Positions 1 to 9,302 of a stretch of 64,000 nucleotides of DNA are shown piece by piece. The notes beneath the pieces are model-generated. The model saw nothing but the letters and a program-made list of their open reading frames with translations, had not been told where the DNA came from and made no database searches. Source of the DNA: Acinetobacter lwoffii (lineage in GTDB: Bacteria > Pseudomonadota > Gammaproteobacteria > Pseudomonadales > Moraxellaceae). The stretch spans positions 1-64,000 of the forward strand of contig NZ_DCLL01000040.1 in NCBI RefSeq assembly GCF_002321025.1, read 5' to 3'. Within the stretch, counting starts at the first letter, position 1. Every line of letters starts with the position of its first letter. A program made the position numbers and the translations under genes.

Positions 1-52
1 CAAATGAGGACACGCCCTAAATTATTCAGATTCAAGTTTAGAGATTCAAAAG

Positions 53-76
53 TCCCGCTCTCGAGCGGGATTTTTT
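53..76 (+). terminator. Rho-independent terminator
   Basis: A perfect 8-bp stem (TCCCGCTC / GAGCGGGA) with a 2-nt loop is followed by six T. It would end a plus-strand transcript entering from the left. It also lies just past the stop of the minus-strand PAP2 gene. Confidence 0.85.
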
Positions 77-94
77 ATGGCATTTTAATTAGAT

Positions 95-691
95 TTATTT
101 AATCCAGCCCATTCGAATTAAAGGCGAAAATAACCAATAATGAATACCCAAAATAAAGTTTATGATTTGATTTTCATATTTCCACCACAGCGGCAAGCCA
201 GCTAAATTTACTATTATTGCCATCAGGAATGCGCCCAGCATATCAATTGGAAAATGCACACCGACATAAACACGCGACCACGCTACCAGCCAAGCTGTCC
301 AGATTAGAATTCGTCCCAAGTCTCGCTGCGGTGAAAAATAATAGGCGAAGGCAATCCCGCTAAAAATACTCATATGGTTGCTGGGAAAAGAACCAGTCGG
401 TGCATGTTCAATCAGAGTGCGACCAACATCTATCACAAACGGGCGTGGGGTATTAAGGATCGCAGACAATACTTCACTCATCAATAAGGTAATAGCTGTA
501 AAGATGAAGGCTTTTATAATCCCTGTTTTTACTTCGTAACTACCACGGAACCAGGCAATAGCAAAAATCAGCAAAAAAAGATACACCAGATCATGCGCAA
601 TCAGGGAGGCATAGTCGATCATCCAGATTGAGGCTTGGTCGGGTACATTTAAGATATGAAACAGGTAAAGATTCAATTGGTCAAGGGACAT
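95..691 (-). CDS. PAP2-family membrane phosphatase
   Basis: Integral membrane phosphatase of the PAP2 superfamily, whose members act on lipid phosphates such as undecaprenyl pyrophosphate or phosphatidylglycerophosphate. The three signature blocks are visible in order: a TPRPF segment, PSNH in the FPSNHMS stretch, and SRVYVGVHFPID carrying the catalytic His and Asp. Several hydrophobic segments fit a five- to six-helix protein of about 198 residues. I chose the ATG at 691; a TTG 21 bases upstream would add seven residues. The substrate cannot be told from sequence. It is transcribed alone, away from the SIMPL gene. Confidence 0.85.
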   Translation of the reverse strand: MSLDQLNLYLFHILNVPDQASIWMIDYASLIAHDLVYLFLLIFAIAWFRGSYEVKTGIIKAFIFTAITLLMSEVLSAILNTPRPFVIDVGRTLIEHAPTGSFPSNHMSIFSGIAFAYYFSPQRDLGRILIWTAWLVAWSRVYVGVHFPIDMLGAFLMAIIVNLAGLPLWWKYENQIINFILGIHYWLFSPLIRMGWIK

Positions 692-800
692 GAGCAGAGA
701 GGACTGGAACAAATGTCCGTTACTCTAAACCGGTCAAACCTTAATTCCTACCTGAGTTTGTATGAATTTGTAGCCTCGGTTTTTAAAGAATATTCACATG

Positions 801-828
801 ATAAAAAAACCACCCAAAAGGGTGGTTC
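801..828 (-). terminator. Terminator of the SIMPL gene
   Basis: 8-bp stem AACCACCC / GGGTGGTT with an AAAA loop. Read on the minus strand it is followed by a run of T, directly after the stop of the SIMPL-domain gene. Confidence 0.8.
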
Positions 829-856
829 TTAAAAGTGCGAATAATATAATGAAGTC

Positions 857-1561
857 TTATTTAAACTGAATCGCCCCATTCGCGCTGACCGTCATTTGCG
901 ATTCGCCCGCCGCAACTTCCTGCTCAGGAACCGCCATATCAGCCGATGCAGATTTCATCATGGCCATACGCGGTACTGGCTGTGGTGAATAGTTATTAGT
1001 ATTCAGGTTTAAGTTCACCAGTTGATAACTCGGTTTGTTCCAGGTCTGGGTGAGTGCCTGTGCGCGTTGCTGGAAGTTTTTGGTGGCTTCAATCATCAGC
1101 TCGCTTTCAACTTTTTTACGCTTTTCGTCAGATACCTTGAAATTAATTGACTGGGTCTGGAAGTGCTGTTGTAATTCAGCAATCAATTGAGATGTCGCTT
1201 TAAAATCTTTTGATTCCAGACGAATCTGGGCACGACCACGCCATTCTTTCAATTTGCGGTTGTCATTGTCATAAATAGGGTAAGTGCTTTGTGCACCTGT
1301 CTCGATTTCCACAGTGGGATATTTGCGTGCTGTAGCGATCGCCTGATTCATCAGCTGGTTAATTTGAGTGGCCAGTTCAGCCGGCTGTTTGTTGGATTTT
1401 TCAATATAAAGCACAGCATGCATTTCATCATTTGAGATTTCACGGCTGGCCTCTGCTGAAAGATTAACAACATTATAATTCAGAGATTCAGCAGGAGCTG
1501 CAAATGCGCCTGTGACGAGGGTGCTGGCAAGGATCAAACTGGTAAGTGCTAAGAGACGCAT
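857..1561 (-). CDS. SIMPL-domain (DUF541) periplasmic protein
   Basis: 234-residue exported protein of the SIMPL/DUF541 family (relatives include E. coli YggE). Residues 1-21 form a signal peptide ending in GAFAAP. The body shows the family pattern: an early conserved NLSAEASREI strand, a GAQSTYPIYD segment, and an RGRAQIRLESKD strand before helices. Members have been linked to oxidative-stress tolerance, but the biochemical role is not settled. It is monocistronic with its own terminator. The C-terminal 40 residues (MAMMKSASADMAVPEQE) are low in complexity and probably flexible. Confidence 0.85.
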   Translation of the reverse strand: MRLLALTSLILASTLVTGAFAAPAESLNYNVVNLSAEASREISNDEMHAVLYIEKSNKQPAELATQINQLMNQAIATARKYPTVEIETGAQSTYPIYDNDNRKLKEWRGRAQIRLESKDFKATSQLIAELQQHFQTQSINFKVSDEKRKKVESELMIEATKNFQQRAQALTQTWNKPSYQLVNLNLNTNNYSPQPVPRMAMMKSASADMAVPEQEVAAGESQMTVSANGAIQFK

Positions 1562-2037
1562 GAAATTGTCCTGTTTTTCTTAAAATTGGCCATCTAAGCC
1601 GTTGTTAAAATATTAAATCTCAATTGTGATCTTTTTACGAAATATTTGTGGTAAGAGTGTTAAATTTTCTTTAATTTTATCTCATTATTTAATTTATATT
1701 TATTATTAATAATTAAATACTTAATGGATAATTTTGAGATTGATTACCTGAATGTCGCCTGCGCTACAAAAAAGCATAAAAGAACACGCTTTTCTTTCTG
1801 CTGTCACACTGTAAGATGATGATTTAGGGGATGGATTAGCATGATGTTTTTTTTCGATAAAGATTAGGACAAAATGTGACTGAAAGTTGTTTATTTTCCT
1901 GAAAAATTCGGTATCATCCGCCTCCTAGTTATTCGAATACAAAACTGCTAGCTAGAACCTTTTATAAAGCGCCGAGTCAAAGGACCAAACGTCACCAGAC
2001 TTATTTCTTTCACCCATATCAGAGATGGTAATTCGAT
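1562..2037 (+). promoter_or_regulatory. Upstream region of dat-ddc (476 bp, no gene)
   Basis: No credible ORF. It is AT-rich around 1660-1730. A possible promoter is TTGTTT near 1888 and TATCAT near 1912, which would give an untranslated leader of roughly 120 nt before the dat ATG. The leader contains no riboswitch I recognise. The promoter is an inference from spacing only. Confidence 0.35.
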
Positions 2038-3411
2038 ATGAGCGTTACTTCTGTAAACCCTGCCACCAATTCCACAAACGAATACTACTTGACTCGCCAA
2101 AGTCAGATGGAATCGAATGTGCGTAGTTATCCACGTAAATTACCGTTAGCGATAGCGAAAGCACAAGGTTGCTGGGTTACCGATGTTGAAGGTACTGAGT
2201 ACCTTGATTGTTTAGCTGGGGCAGGGACGTTGGCTTTAGGCCATAATCATCCTGCAGTCATTCAAAGTATCCAGGATACGATTGCAAGCGGTTTACCATT
2301 GCATACGCTGGATCTTACTACTCCTTTAAAAGATGCTTTTACTGAAGCACTTCTTTCTTATCTTCCAGGTGGCCAAGAAGAGTACTGCTTGCAGTTCTGT
2401 GGTCCATCCGGTGCAGATGCAACCGAAGCTGCGATTAAACTGGCGAAAACCTTTACCGGTCGTAGCTCAGTGATCAGCTTCTCTGGCGGCTACCACGGTA
2501 TGACTCATGGTGCATTGGCAATGACAGGTAACCTGTCTGCGAAAAATGCAGTGAACGGCTTGATGCCGGGTGTACAGTTTATGCCGTATCCGCATGAATA
2601 CCGTTGCCCATTGGGTCTTGGCGGTGAAGCGGGTGTTGATGCCCTGACTTACTACTTTGAAAACTTCATTGAAGATGTAGAAAGTGGTGTGACCAAACCT
2701 GCAGCTGTGATTCTTGAAGCGATTCAGGGTGAAGGTGGTGTGGTAACTGCACCAGTAAAATGGTTGCAAAAAATCCGTGAAGTGACTGAAAAACACAACA
2801 TCGTGTTGATTCTTGATGAAGTTCAGGCTGGTTTCGCACGTTCAGGCAAAATGTTTGCATTCGAACACGCAGGTATCGAACCTGATGTTGTAGTGATGTC
2901 TAAAGCCGTAGGTGGTAGCTTGCCGCTTGCAGTCTTAGGTATTAAACGCAAGTTTGATGCATGGCAACCTGCTGGTCACACCGGTACATTCCGTGGTAAC
3001 CAATTGGCGATGGGTACAGGTCTTGCAACGATCAATACCATTAAAGAGCAGAACCTGGCTCAAAATGCGCAAGAGCGTGGTGATTTCCTGCAAGCTGAAT
3101 TGAAAAAACTGGCTGCTGAATTCCCATGTATCGGTAACGTGCGTGGCCGTGGTCTGATGATCGGCGTTGAAATCGTAGATGAGCGCAAAGATGCGGATCA
3201 TATGGGTTCTTTGCCTGCTGATGGTCAGTTGGCTGCAGCGATCCAAACCGCTTGTTTCAACAATAAATTATTGCTTGAGAAAGGTGGTCGTAACGGTACA
3301 GTGATTCGTTTACTTTGCCCGTTGATCATTACTCAAGACGAATGTGTTGAAGTGATTGCTCGTTTCAAAAAATCGGTTGCTGAAGCACTAGTTGCAGTTC
3401 GAGGCGCATAA
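2038..3411 (+). CDS. dat: L-2,4-diaminobutyrate:2-oxoglutarate aminotransferase
   Basis: Class III PLP aminotransferase (457 aa) making L-2,4-diaminobutyrate from aspartate semialdehyde with glutamate as donor. This is the first step to 1,3-diaminopropane, the characteristic polyamine of Acinetobacter. It shows GPSGADATEAAIKLA (cofactor phosphate site), the LDEVQAGFARSG motif, and the Schiff-base lysine K289 in MSKAVGGSLPL. Its stop is 3 bp from the ddc start, so the two are co-translated. The same fold occurs in ArgD/GabT, but pairing with ddc and the N-terminal sequence favour Dat. Confidence 0.95.
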   Translation: MSVTSVNPATNSTNEYYLTRQSQMESNVRSYPRKLPLAIAKAQGCWVTDVEGTEYLDCLAGAGTLALGHNHPAVIQSIQDTIASGLPLHTLDLTTPLKDAFTEALLSYLPGGQEEYCLQFCGPSGADATEAAIKLAKTFTGRSSVISFSGGYHGMTHGALAMTGNLSAKNAVNGLMPGVQFMPYPHEYRCPLGLGGEAGVDALTYYFENFIEDVESGVTKPAAVILEAIQGEGGVVTAPVKWLQKIREVTEKHNIVLILDEVQAGFARSGKMFAFEHAGIEPDVVVMSKAVGGSLPLAVLGIKRKFDAWQPAGHTGTFRGNQLAMGTGLATINTIKEQNLAQNAQERGDFLQAELKKLAAEFPCIGNVRGRGLMIGVEIVDERKDADHMGSLPADGQLAAAIQTACFNNKLLLEKGGRNGTVIRLLCPLIITQDECVEVIARFKKSVAEALVAVRGA

Positions 3412-3414
3412 TTC

Positions 3415-4947
3415 ATGGTAGATTTCGCAGAACATCGTAAAGCGTTACTCTGCAATGATGCTGCATCCATTGCTGACTATCAGGCTGGCATGGACCAAGC
3501 GACCAAAGCGGTTGCGGCATGGTTGCAAAACGACAAAATGTACACGGGCGGCAGTATTAAAGAGCTGCGCAGTGCAATTGCATTTCATCCTTCAAAAGAA
3601 GGTTTGGGTGTAGAAAAATCTCTTGAGCGTATGGTTGAGCTATTCCTTAACAAGAGCTTAAAAGTGCATCATCCGCATTCACTTGCGCATCTTCACTGTC
3701 CAACGATGGTGACTAGCCAGATCGCGGAAGTGCTGATTAATGCAACCAACCAGTCAATGGACTCATGGGATCAAAGCCCGGCCGGTTCGTTGATGGAAGT
3801 TCAGCTGATTGACTGGTTACGTCAAAAAGTCGGCTATGGTGCGGGTCAGGCCGGTGTGTTCACTTCTGGTGGTACGCAGTCTAACTTGATGGGCGTATTG
3901 CTTGCGCGTGATGCTTGCATCGCGAAAAACTGGAAAGACGAAAATGGTAATCCGTGGTCGGTTCAGCGCGATGGTATTCCTGCGGATGCGATGCGTAATG
4001 TCAAAGTCATCTGTTCTGAAAATGCACATTTCTCTGTGCAAAAGAACATGGCGATGATGGGCATGGGCTTCCAGTCAGTGGTCACTGTTCCTGTGAATGA
4101 AAATGCACAGATGGACGTAGATGCACTGGAAAAAACCATGGCGCATCTTCAGTCTGAAGGCAAGATCGTGGCATGTGTGGTGGCAACAGCGGGTACAACG
4201 GATGCTGGTGCGATTGATCCATTGAAAGCAATTCGTGAAATCACTAATAAATATGGCGCGTGGATGCACATCGATGCGGCATGGGGTGGTGCACTGATTC
4301 TATCCAATGACTATCGTTCTATGCTGGACGGGATTGAGCTGTCGGATTCGATCACGCTTGATTTCCATAAGCATTATTTCCAAACCATTTCTTGTGGCGC
4401 GTTCCTGCTGAAAGATGAAGCGAATTACCGTTTCATGCATTATGAAGCAGAGTATCTGAACTCCGCTTATGATGAAGAGCATGGCGTTCCTAACCTGGTA
4501 TCGAAGTCACTACAAACGACGCGTCGTTTTGATGCATTGAAATTGTGGATGACAGTTGAAGCACTGGGCGAAGAGCTTTATGGTTCGATGATCGATCATG
4601 GCGTGAAATTAACCCGTGATGTGGCAGACTACATTAAAGCGACTGATGGTCTGGAGCTTCTGCTTGAGCCTCAATTCGCGTCTGTCTTGTTCCGTGTGGT
4701 TCCAGCGGGATATCCGGTTGAATTACTCGATACGCTCAATCAAAACGTAGCAGACGAACTGTTTGCGCGTGGTGAAGCGAACATTGGTGTGACGAAAGTC
4801 GGTCAGGTTCAGTCTCTGAAAATGACGACTTTAAGCCCGGTTGCAACGCTTGATAACGTGAAGAACTTGCTGGCATTAGTGCTTGCAGAAGCGGATCGTA
4901 TCAAAGATTCAATCGCTGACGGTACTTATACGCCACCCATTGCATAA
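3415..4947 (+). CDS. ddc: L-2,4-diaminobutyrate decarboxylase
   Basis: Group II PLP-dependent decarboxylase (510 aa) converting L-2,4-diaminobutyrate to 1,3-diaminopropane and CO2. Visible blocks are HPHSLAHLHCP near residue 85, TSGGTQSNLMG (cofactor phosphate region), the HIDAAWGGA motif with the ring-stacking/Asp residues, and the PLP lysine K319 in LDFHKHYF. It is the second gene of the dat-ddc operon and is followed at once by a strong terminator, so the operon holds just these two genes. Relatives include glutamate and aromatic amino-acid decarboxylases; the neighbour decides the substrate. Confidence 0.95.
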   Translation: MVDFAEHRKALLCNDAASIADYQAGMDQATKAVAAWLQNDKMYTGGSIKELRSAIAFHPSKEGLGVEKSLERMVELFLNKSLKVHHPHSLAHLHCPTMVTSQIAEVLINATNQSMDSWDQSPAGSLMEVQLIDWLRQKVGYGAGQAGVFTSGGTQSNLMGVLLARDACIAKNWKDENGNPWSVQRDGIPADAMRNVKVICSENAHFSVQKNMAMMGMGFQSVVTVPVNENAQMDVDALEKTMAHLQSEGKIVACVVATAGTTDAGAIDPLKAIREITNKYGAWMHIDAAWGGALILSNDYRSMLDGIELSDSITLDFHKHYFQTISCGAFLLKDEANYRFMHYEAEYLNSAYDEEHGVPNLVSKSLQTTRRFDALKLWMTVEALGEELYGSMIDHGVKLTRDVADYIKATDGLELLLEPQFASVLFRVVPAGYPVELLDTLNQNVADELFARGEANIGVTKVGQVQSLKMTTLSPVATLDNVKNLLALVLAEADRIKDSIADGTYTPPIA

Positions 4948-4961
4948 GTGATGGTGGTGTG

Positions 4962-4994
4962 AAAAAAAGGAGATCGAAATGATCTCCTTTTTTG
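4962..4994 (+). terminator. Terminator of dat-ddc
   Basis: Stem AAAAAAAGGAGATC / GATCTCCTTTTTT with a short GAAAT loop, ending in a T-run 15 bp after the ddc stop. Confidence 0.9.
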
Positions 4995-5272
4995 TGCGCT
5001 TAAAAATAAAAAAAGGTCCTTTCCCAGATCGAAATTCCTCACAAAAACACGGAAGGTCTGAATCCCGTTTGGCCTGTTATTTATTTGTCATAGGCTTATG
5101 TAAAACTGGGGAGCAGGATTTATCCTGAGTTCAGGTTTATAAAAATTGTTACATGTCATTGGTCTAAAATTTTTTATTGAACTAGATGATATAAAGAACT
5201 TAATCATTGAAATCCATAAAAATTTAATCAAGAAAAAGCCGCTAGATTAAAAATCACTAAATCGTAATAAAG

Positions 5273-5290
5273 CTGTAACTTATCTGTCAT
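5273..5290 (+). promoter_or_regulatory. Pho box of pstS
   Basis: CTGTAAC-TTAT-CTGTCAT is two 7-bp repeats spaced 4 bp apart, matching the PhoB consensus (CTGTCAT, 4 bp AT, CTGTCAT) with changes only in the last two bases of the first half. A possible -10, TAAAAT, lies at 5295-5300, as expected when the Pho box replaces the -35. The rest of the 435-bp gap upstream (4995-5272) shows nothing I recognise. PhoB control of pstSCAB is therefore strongly suggested. Confidence 0.8.
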
Positions 5291-5382
5291 ATTCTAAAAT
5301 CAAAATGCAGGTATCGAAAGAAGTACAAAACTGAATAAAAAGTGGTGTACTCCAAATTTGCATAAATGAGAGAGATACTAGA

Positions 5383-6414
5383 ATGCGCTTTACAAATATA
5401 GCTTTAGCATTAGCAGTAACCGGGGCAACTGCTGTAACGACTGCACACGCAGCACGTGACACCATTCAAATTGCAGGTTCTTCAACTGTACTTCCATATG
5501 CCAGTATCGTGGCAGAAGAATTCGGTAATACTTTTCCACAGTTTAAAACACCAGTTGTCGGTTCTGGCGGTTCTTCAGGTGGTTTAAAGCAGTTCTGTAA
5601 TGGCGTGGGTGATAACACGATTGATATCGCAAACTCTTCGCGTCAAATCAAGAGTACAGAGCTGGCAGAATGTAAAAAGAATGGCGTTAACCAAGTCCTA
5701 GAAATCAAAATTGGTTATGACGGTATTGTGTTTGCATCGAATGCAAACAAAGCGGCTTATAAACTGCGTCCACAACATGTCTTCGCTGCACTTGCTGCAC
5801 AACTTCCATCAAATGGAAAAATGGTCGCTAACCCGTACACGCGTTGGAACCAAATTGACAAAGCACTTCCGAATGAACCTATCACCCTGGTAATTCCTGC
5901 GTCGAATCATGGTACGCGCGAAGTCTTCCAGGAGAAAATGGTGGATGCAGGTTGTGAAACGTATGCTGCAATTAAGTCTCTAGACAAAGATGCTAAGAAA
6001 AAAGCTTGTACAACATTCCGTAAAGATGGCCGTGTGGTTGAGATTGCCGGTGACTATACCGAAACATTGGCACGTTTAAAAACTTCTCCAAGTGCGGTAG
6101 GTGTGTTTGGCCTAGGTTTCTATGATCAGAACCGTGACCGTCTACGTGTTGCTACGGTGAACAATGTAGCACCTTCTGAAAAGACCATTTTGAATGGTGC
6201 TTATCCAGTATCACGCCCATTGTTCTTCTACGTAAAAGGCGAACACTTGAAATCGATCAAAGGCTTACCGCAGTTCACAGAATACTTCCTGAACAAGAAA
6301 GTATCTGGCAAAGGCTCTAAGCTGGAAAAAGCAGGTTTGATTTCAATGTCTGATAAAGAACGTGCAGCAGTCCTGGCAAATTTCAAGGCTGGTAAAGCGG
6401 TTGTTGTGAAGTAA
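5383..6414 (+). CDS. pstS: Phosphate ABC transporter substrate-binding protein
   Basis: Periplasmic phosphate receptor (343 aa) of the Pst high-affinity uptake system. A signal peptide runs to about residue 23 (TTAHAA). Phosphate-binding motifs are visible: IQIAGSSTVLPYA near the mature N-terminus, GSGGSSGGL, and SNHGTREVF. A strong AGAGAGA-type ribosome site precedes the ATG. It is the first gene of pstSCAB under a Pho box. A hairpin between pstS and pstC could raise PstS output relative to the membrane subunits. Confidence 0.95.
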   Translation: MRFTNIALALAVTGATAVTTAHAARDTIQIAGSSTVLPYASIVAEEFGNTFPQFKTPVVGSGGSSGGLKQFCNGVGDNTIDIANSSRQIKSTELAECKKNGVNQVLEIKIGYDGIVFASNANKAAYKLRPQHVFAALAAQLPSNGKMVANPYTRWNQIDKALPNEPITLVIPASNHGTREVFQEKMVDAGCETYAAIKSLDKDAKKKACTTFRKDGRVVEIAGDYTETLARLKTSPSAVGVFGLGFYDQNRDRLRVATVNNVAPSEKTILNGAYPVSRPLFFYVKGEHLKSIKGLPQFTEYFLNKKVSGKGSKLEKAGLISMSDKERAAVLANFKAGKAVVVK

Positions 6415-6436
6415 TAAATGATTTTGAAAACGCTGG

Positions 6437-6465
6437 TGGTAGGGTCAACCTACCATCGGCTTTTT
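6437..6465 (+). terminator. Intercistronic hairpin pstS-pstC (attenuator)
   Basis: A 7-bp perfect stem TGGTAGG / CCTACCA is followed a few bases later by TTTTT. It sits in the 104-bp gap between pstS and pstC. Partial termination or mRNA stabilisation here would give more PstS than PstCAB; that role is an inference. Confidence 0.55.
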
Positions 6466-6518
6466 GCGATAAACAAGTTTTTTCAAACCATGAAAATTGA
6501 AAAAACAGTGGAGAATAC

Positions 6519-7898
6519 ATGAATCTGCTACTTATAGGTGTGTTATTGGCCATCATGGCCATAGCCTATCAAATCGGATTAAGTAAAAGCCGTAGCTTAG
6601 CAGGTAAGGGAAGCAATTCTGCAAACTTACACTCGCGTCCCGGATATTATGGTGCCCTGGTTGCACTATGGTGTGGTATGCCTGCGTTTTTAATTTTGAT
6701 TGTTTGGAATATGGTGGAACCCACTTTTCTGGAGCAGGTGGTACTCAACCATTTGCCAGAAAATGTTTCGGCCAGTCTGGATCCGGCAAGTTTGAGTGTT
6801 GTGATTGATCGCGTTCAGGCACTTGCCTCAGGTTTTGGGGTTAGTGATACACCTGCAGCCTATGAAGTTGCAGCGGCAGAGCAGTTGGCTAAATTCTCGA
6901 CCATTGGTATGTTTGCGAAACTGGCAGTGGTAATTTCGGCTGCACTAGCTGGTCTGGTCTGGGCAAAGAAACATATTAGCCAAGAATTCCGTGCGCGTAA
7001 CCAAGTCGAAAAAATGATGAATATCGGCCTGGCATTATGTTCGGGTGTGGCGATTCTGACCACTCTCGGGATTGTGATGTCGATGTTTGGCGAGGCAATG
7101 CGTTTCTTCAGCTTCGTCAGCCCACTGGATTTCTTCTTTGGTACCCAATGGAACCCAGGGTTTAGCACCTCTGGCAGTGCTGAAGGCAGTTATGGTTTAT
7201 TGCCACTGTTATGGGGCACACTTATGGTCAGCGGAATCGCACTTCTAGTTGCGGTTCCAGTAGGTCTGATGATTGCGATCTATCTGGCAGAATATGCTTC
7301 CCCGCGATTCCGCTCTTGGGCAAAACCTACGATTGAAGTGCTGGCGGGTATTCCTACGATTGTCTATGGTGTCTTTGCCTTGATGATCATCGGTCCATTC
7401 CTTAAAAGTATGGGTGCTCTGGTCGGACTCGAAATTAATGCCACCAGCGCGCTGACCGCCGGTCTGGTCATGGGCATCATGATTATCCCGTTCGTATCTT
7501 CTTTGTCAGACGACATCATCACTCAGGTGCCGCGTGCCTTACGTGATGGTTCTTTGGGTCTGGGTGCGACCAAATCTGAAACGATTCGTCAGGTGGTTTT
7601 ACCGGCAGCCTTACCGGGCATTATTGGTGCGTTCCTGTTGGCAGCATCGCGTGCGATTGGTGAAACCATGATCGTGGTCCTTGCAGCCGGGAACAGCCCG
7701 CAGCTGCATGCCAATCCGCTTGAAGCCGTATCTACGGTCACGATTACCATCGTGAATCAGCTAACTGGCGATACTGATTTTGCTAGTCCGCAAGCACTGG
7801 TGGCCTTTGCGCTAGGACTGACGCTATTCGTCATTACCTTAGGTTTGAACATTGTTGCACTGATCATTGTGCGTAAATATCGTGAGCAATACGACTAA
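6519..7898 (+). CDS. pstC: Phosphate ABC transporter permease PstC
   Basis: Inner-membrane subunit of the Pst transporter, 459 aa. It has an N-terminal extension of about 160 residues with its own hydrophobic segments before the conserved binding-protein-dependent transport domain (about 210-450). The ABC-coupling EAA loop reads ALRDGSLGLGATKSETIRQVVLPAALPG. The E. coli protein is about 320 aa; long PstC forms are seen in Pseudomonas and Acinetobacter. The last base of the stop is shared with the pstA start, so translation is coupled. Confidence 0.93.
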   Translation: MNLLLIGVLLAIMAIAYQIGLSKSRSLAGKGSNSANLHSRPGYYGALVALWCGMPAFLILIVWNMVEPTFLEQVVLNHLPENVSASLDPASLSVVIDRVQALASGFGVSDTPAAYEVAAAEQLAKFSTIGMFAKLAVVISAALAGLVWAKKHISQEFRARNQVEKMMNIGLALCSGVAILTTLGIVMSMFGEAMRFFSFVSPLDFFFGTQWNPGFSTSGSAEGSYGLLPLLWGTLMVSGIALLVAVPVGLMIAIYLAEYASPRFRSWAKPTIEVLAGIPTIVYGVFALMIIGPFLKSMGALVGLEINATSALTAGLVMGIMIIPFVSSLSDDIITQVPRALRDGSLGLGATKSETIRQVVLPAALPGIIGAFLLAASRAIGETMIVVLAAGNSPQLHANPLEAVSTVTITIVNQLTGDTDFASPQALVAFALGLTLFVITLGLNIVALIIVRKYREQYD

Positions 7899-9289
7899 TG
7901 AGTACTTCAAATACAACGCCTGTGGATCAGCGTATTGATCCATCCGTCGCTAACGAGCTGCGTGAAAAGCGTAAGAAGACCATTCAAAGCTCTTTAGCAG
8001 GACGCCACCGTAAAGAAAAAGCGTTCCGTTTGTTTGGTTTTTCTGCGGTATTGGCCGGTTTATTTTTTGTGGTATTGCTCTTCGGTAGTATTTTGTCCAA
8101 AGGTTTACCTGCATTCTGGCAAAGCAGCATGAGTTTGCCGATTCATTTCGATCCTGCCATTGTGGATATCGGTCCAAAACCCAAGCCAGCTGCAGGAGAA
8201 TCTCCGGCGCAGTTTGAAGATCGCTTTATCGCATGGCAGACCGAAGTCGGAATGGTGGATTGGGATGCGTTGATTATCAATGGTATGATCGCCAAAGACA
8301 GCAAGCTGGAAAGCCAGCGTGATGAACTGGGTTCTTTATATACCAGTTCTGAGGCGTACCGCTTGCGTGACATGGTCATGAATGATCCGAGTCTGGTTGG
8401 TCAAAGCAAGGAAGTGAAAATTCTGGCGGATGCCAATGTCGATGTCTGGTTGGCGGGAAATATTGACCGGGGTCTTCCAGATGAACAGCAGCAGCTCAGT
8501 CCTGAAGTACGTCAGGTGGCGGACGAGATGAAAGCCGCTGGTGTAATCGAAAACAGTTTCAATACCAATATTTTTACCAGCCCGGACTCACGCAGTTCGC
8601 CAGCAACTTCTGGCTTGGCAGGTGCCTTCATGGGCTCACTGTTCATGATGATGATCGTGATCTTTATCTCGATTCCAATCGGGGTGGCTTCCGCGATCTA
8701 TCTGGAAGAGTTTGCACCGAAAAACTGGATTACCGATGTGGTCGAAGTCAATATCAATAACTTGGCAGCCGTTCCCTCAATTGTCTTCGGTCTATTGGGT
8801 GCAGCGATCTTCATTGGCTGGATGCATTTGCCACTGTCAGCACCATTGGTGGGTGGTCTGGTACTGAGTCTGATGACCTTGCCAACCGTGATCATTACCA
8901 CACGTGCATCACTTAAAGCGGTTCCACCTTCGATTCGTCAGGCAGCTTTAGGACTCGGTGCTTCCCGCATCCAGACAGTATTCCATCATGTCTTGCCTTT
9001 GGCTTTACCGGGTATTTTGACGGGTGCAATTATCGGGGTTGCACAGGCTTTGGGTGAAACTGCACCATTGTTATTAATCGGGATGAGTGCTTTTGTTGCC
9101 AGCGTTCCAGCCACACCATTTGACCAATCAACGGCTTTACCTGTACAGATTTTCTTATGGCAAGGCAATGAATTGCGTAACTTCTTTGAAGGGCGTACCG
9201 CAGCAGCAATTATTGTACTTCTGGCCATGATGATCAGCTTGAACAGCTTGGCCATCTGGTTACGTAAGAAATTTGAAGTCCGTTGGTAA
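7898..9289 (+). CDS. pstA: Phosphate ABC transporter permease PstA
   Basis: Second Pst membrane subunit (463 aa), longer than the ~296-aa E. coli protein because of an N-terminal cytoplasmic tail, one TM (about 47-68) and a periplasmic segment of about 150 residues before the transport domain (about 240-460). The coupling loop is IRQAALGLGASRIQTVFHHVLPLALPG. The start overlaps the pstC stop. The pair forms the phosphate channel driven by PstB. Confidence 0.93.
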   Translation: MSTSNTTPVDQRIDPSVANELREKRKKTIQSSLAGRHRKEKAFRLFGFSAVLAGLFFVVLLFGSILSKGLPAFWQSSMSLPIHFDPAIVDIGPKPKPAAGESPAQFEDRFIAWQTEVGMVDWDALIINGMIAKDSKLESQRDELGSLYTSSEAYRLRDMVMNDPSLVGQSKEVKILADANVDVWLAGNIDRGLPDEQQQLSPEVRQVADEMKAAGVIENSFNTNIFTSPDSRSSPATSGLAGAFMGSLFMMMIVIFISIPIGVASAIYLEEFAPKNWITDVVEVNINNLAAVPSIVFGLLGAAIFIGWMHLPLSAPLVGGLVLSLMTLPTVIITTRASLKAVPPSIRQAALGLGASRIQTVFHHVLPLALPGILTGAIIGVAQALGETAPLLLIGMSAFVASVPATPFDQSTALPVQIFLWQGNELRNFFEGRTAAAIIVLLAMMISLNSLAIWLRKKFEVRW

Positions 9290-9302
9290 TAGGGGCAGAA
9301 TC

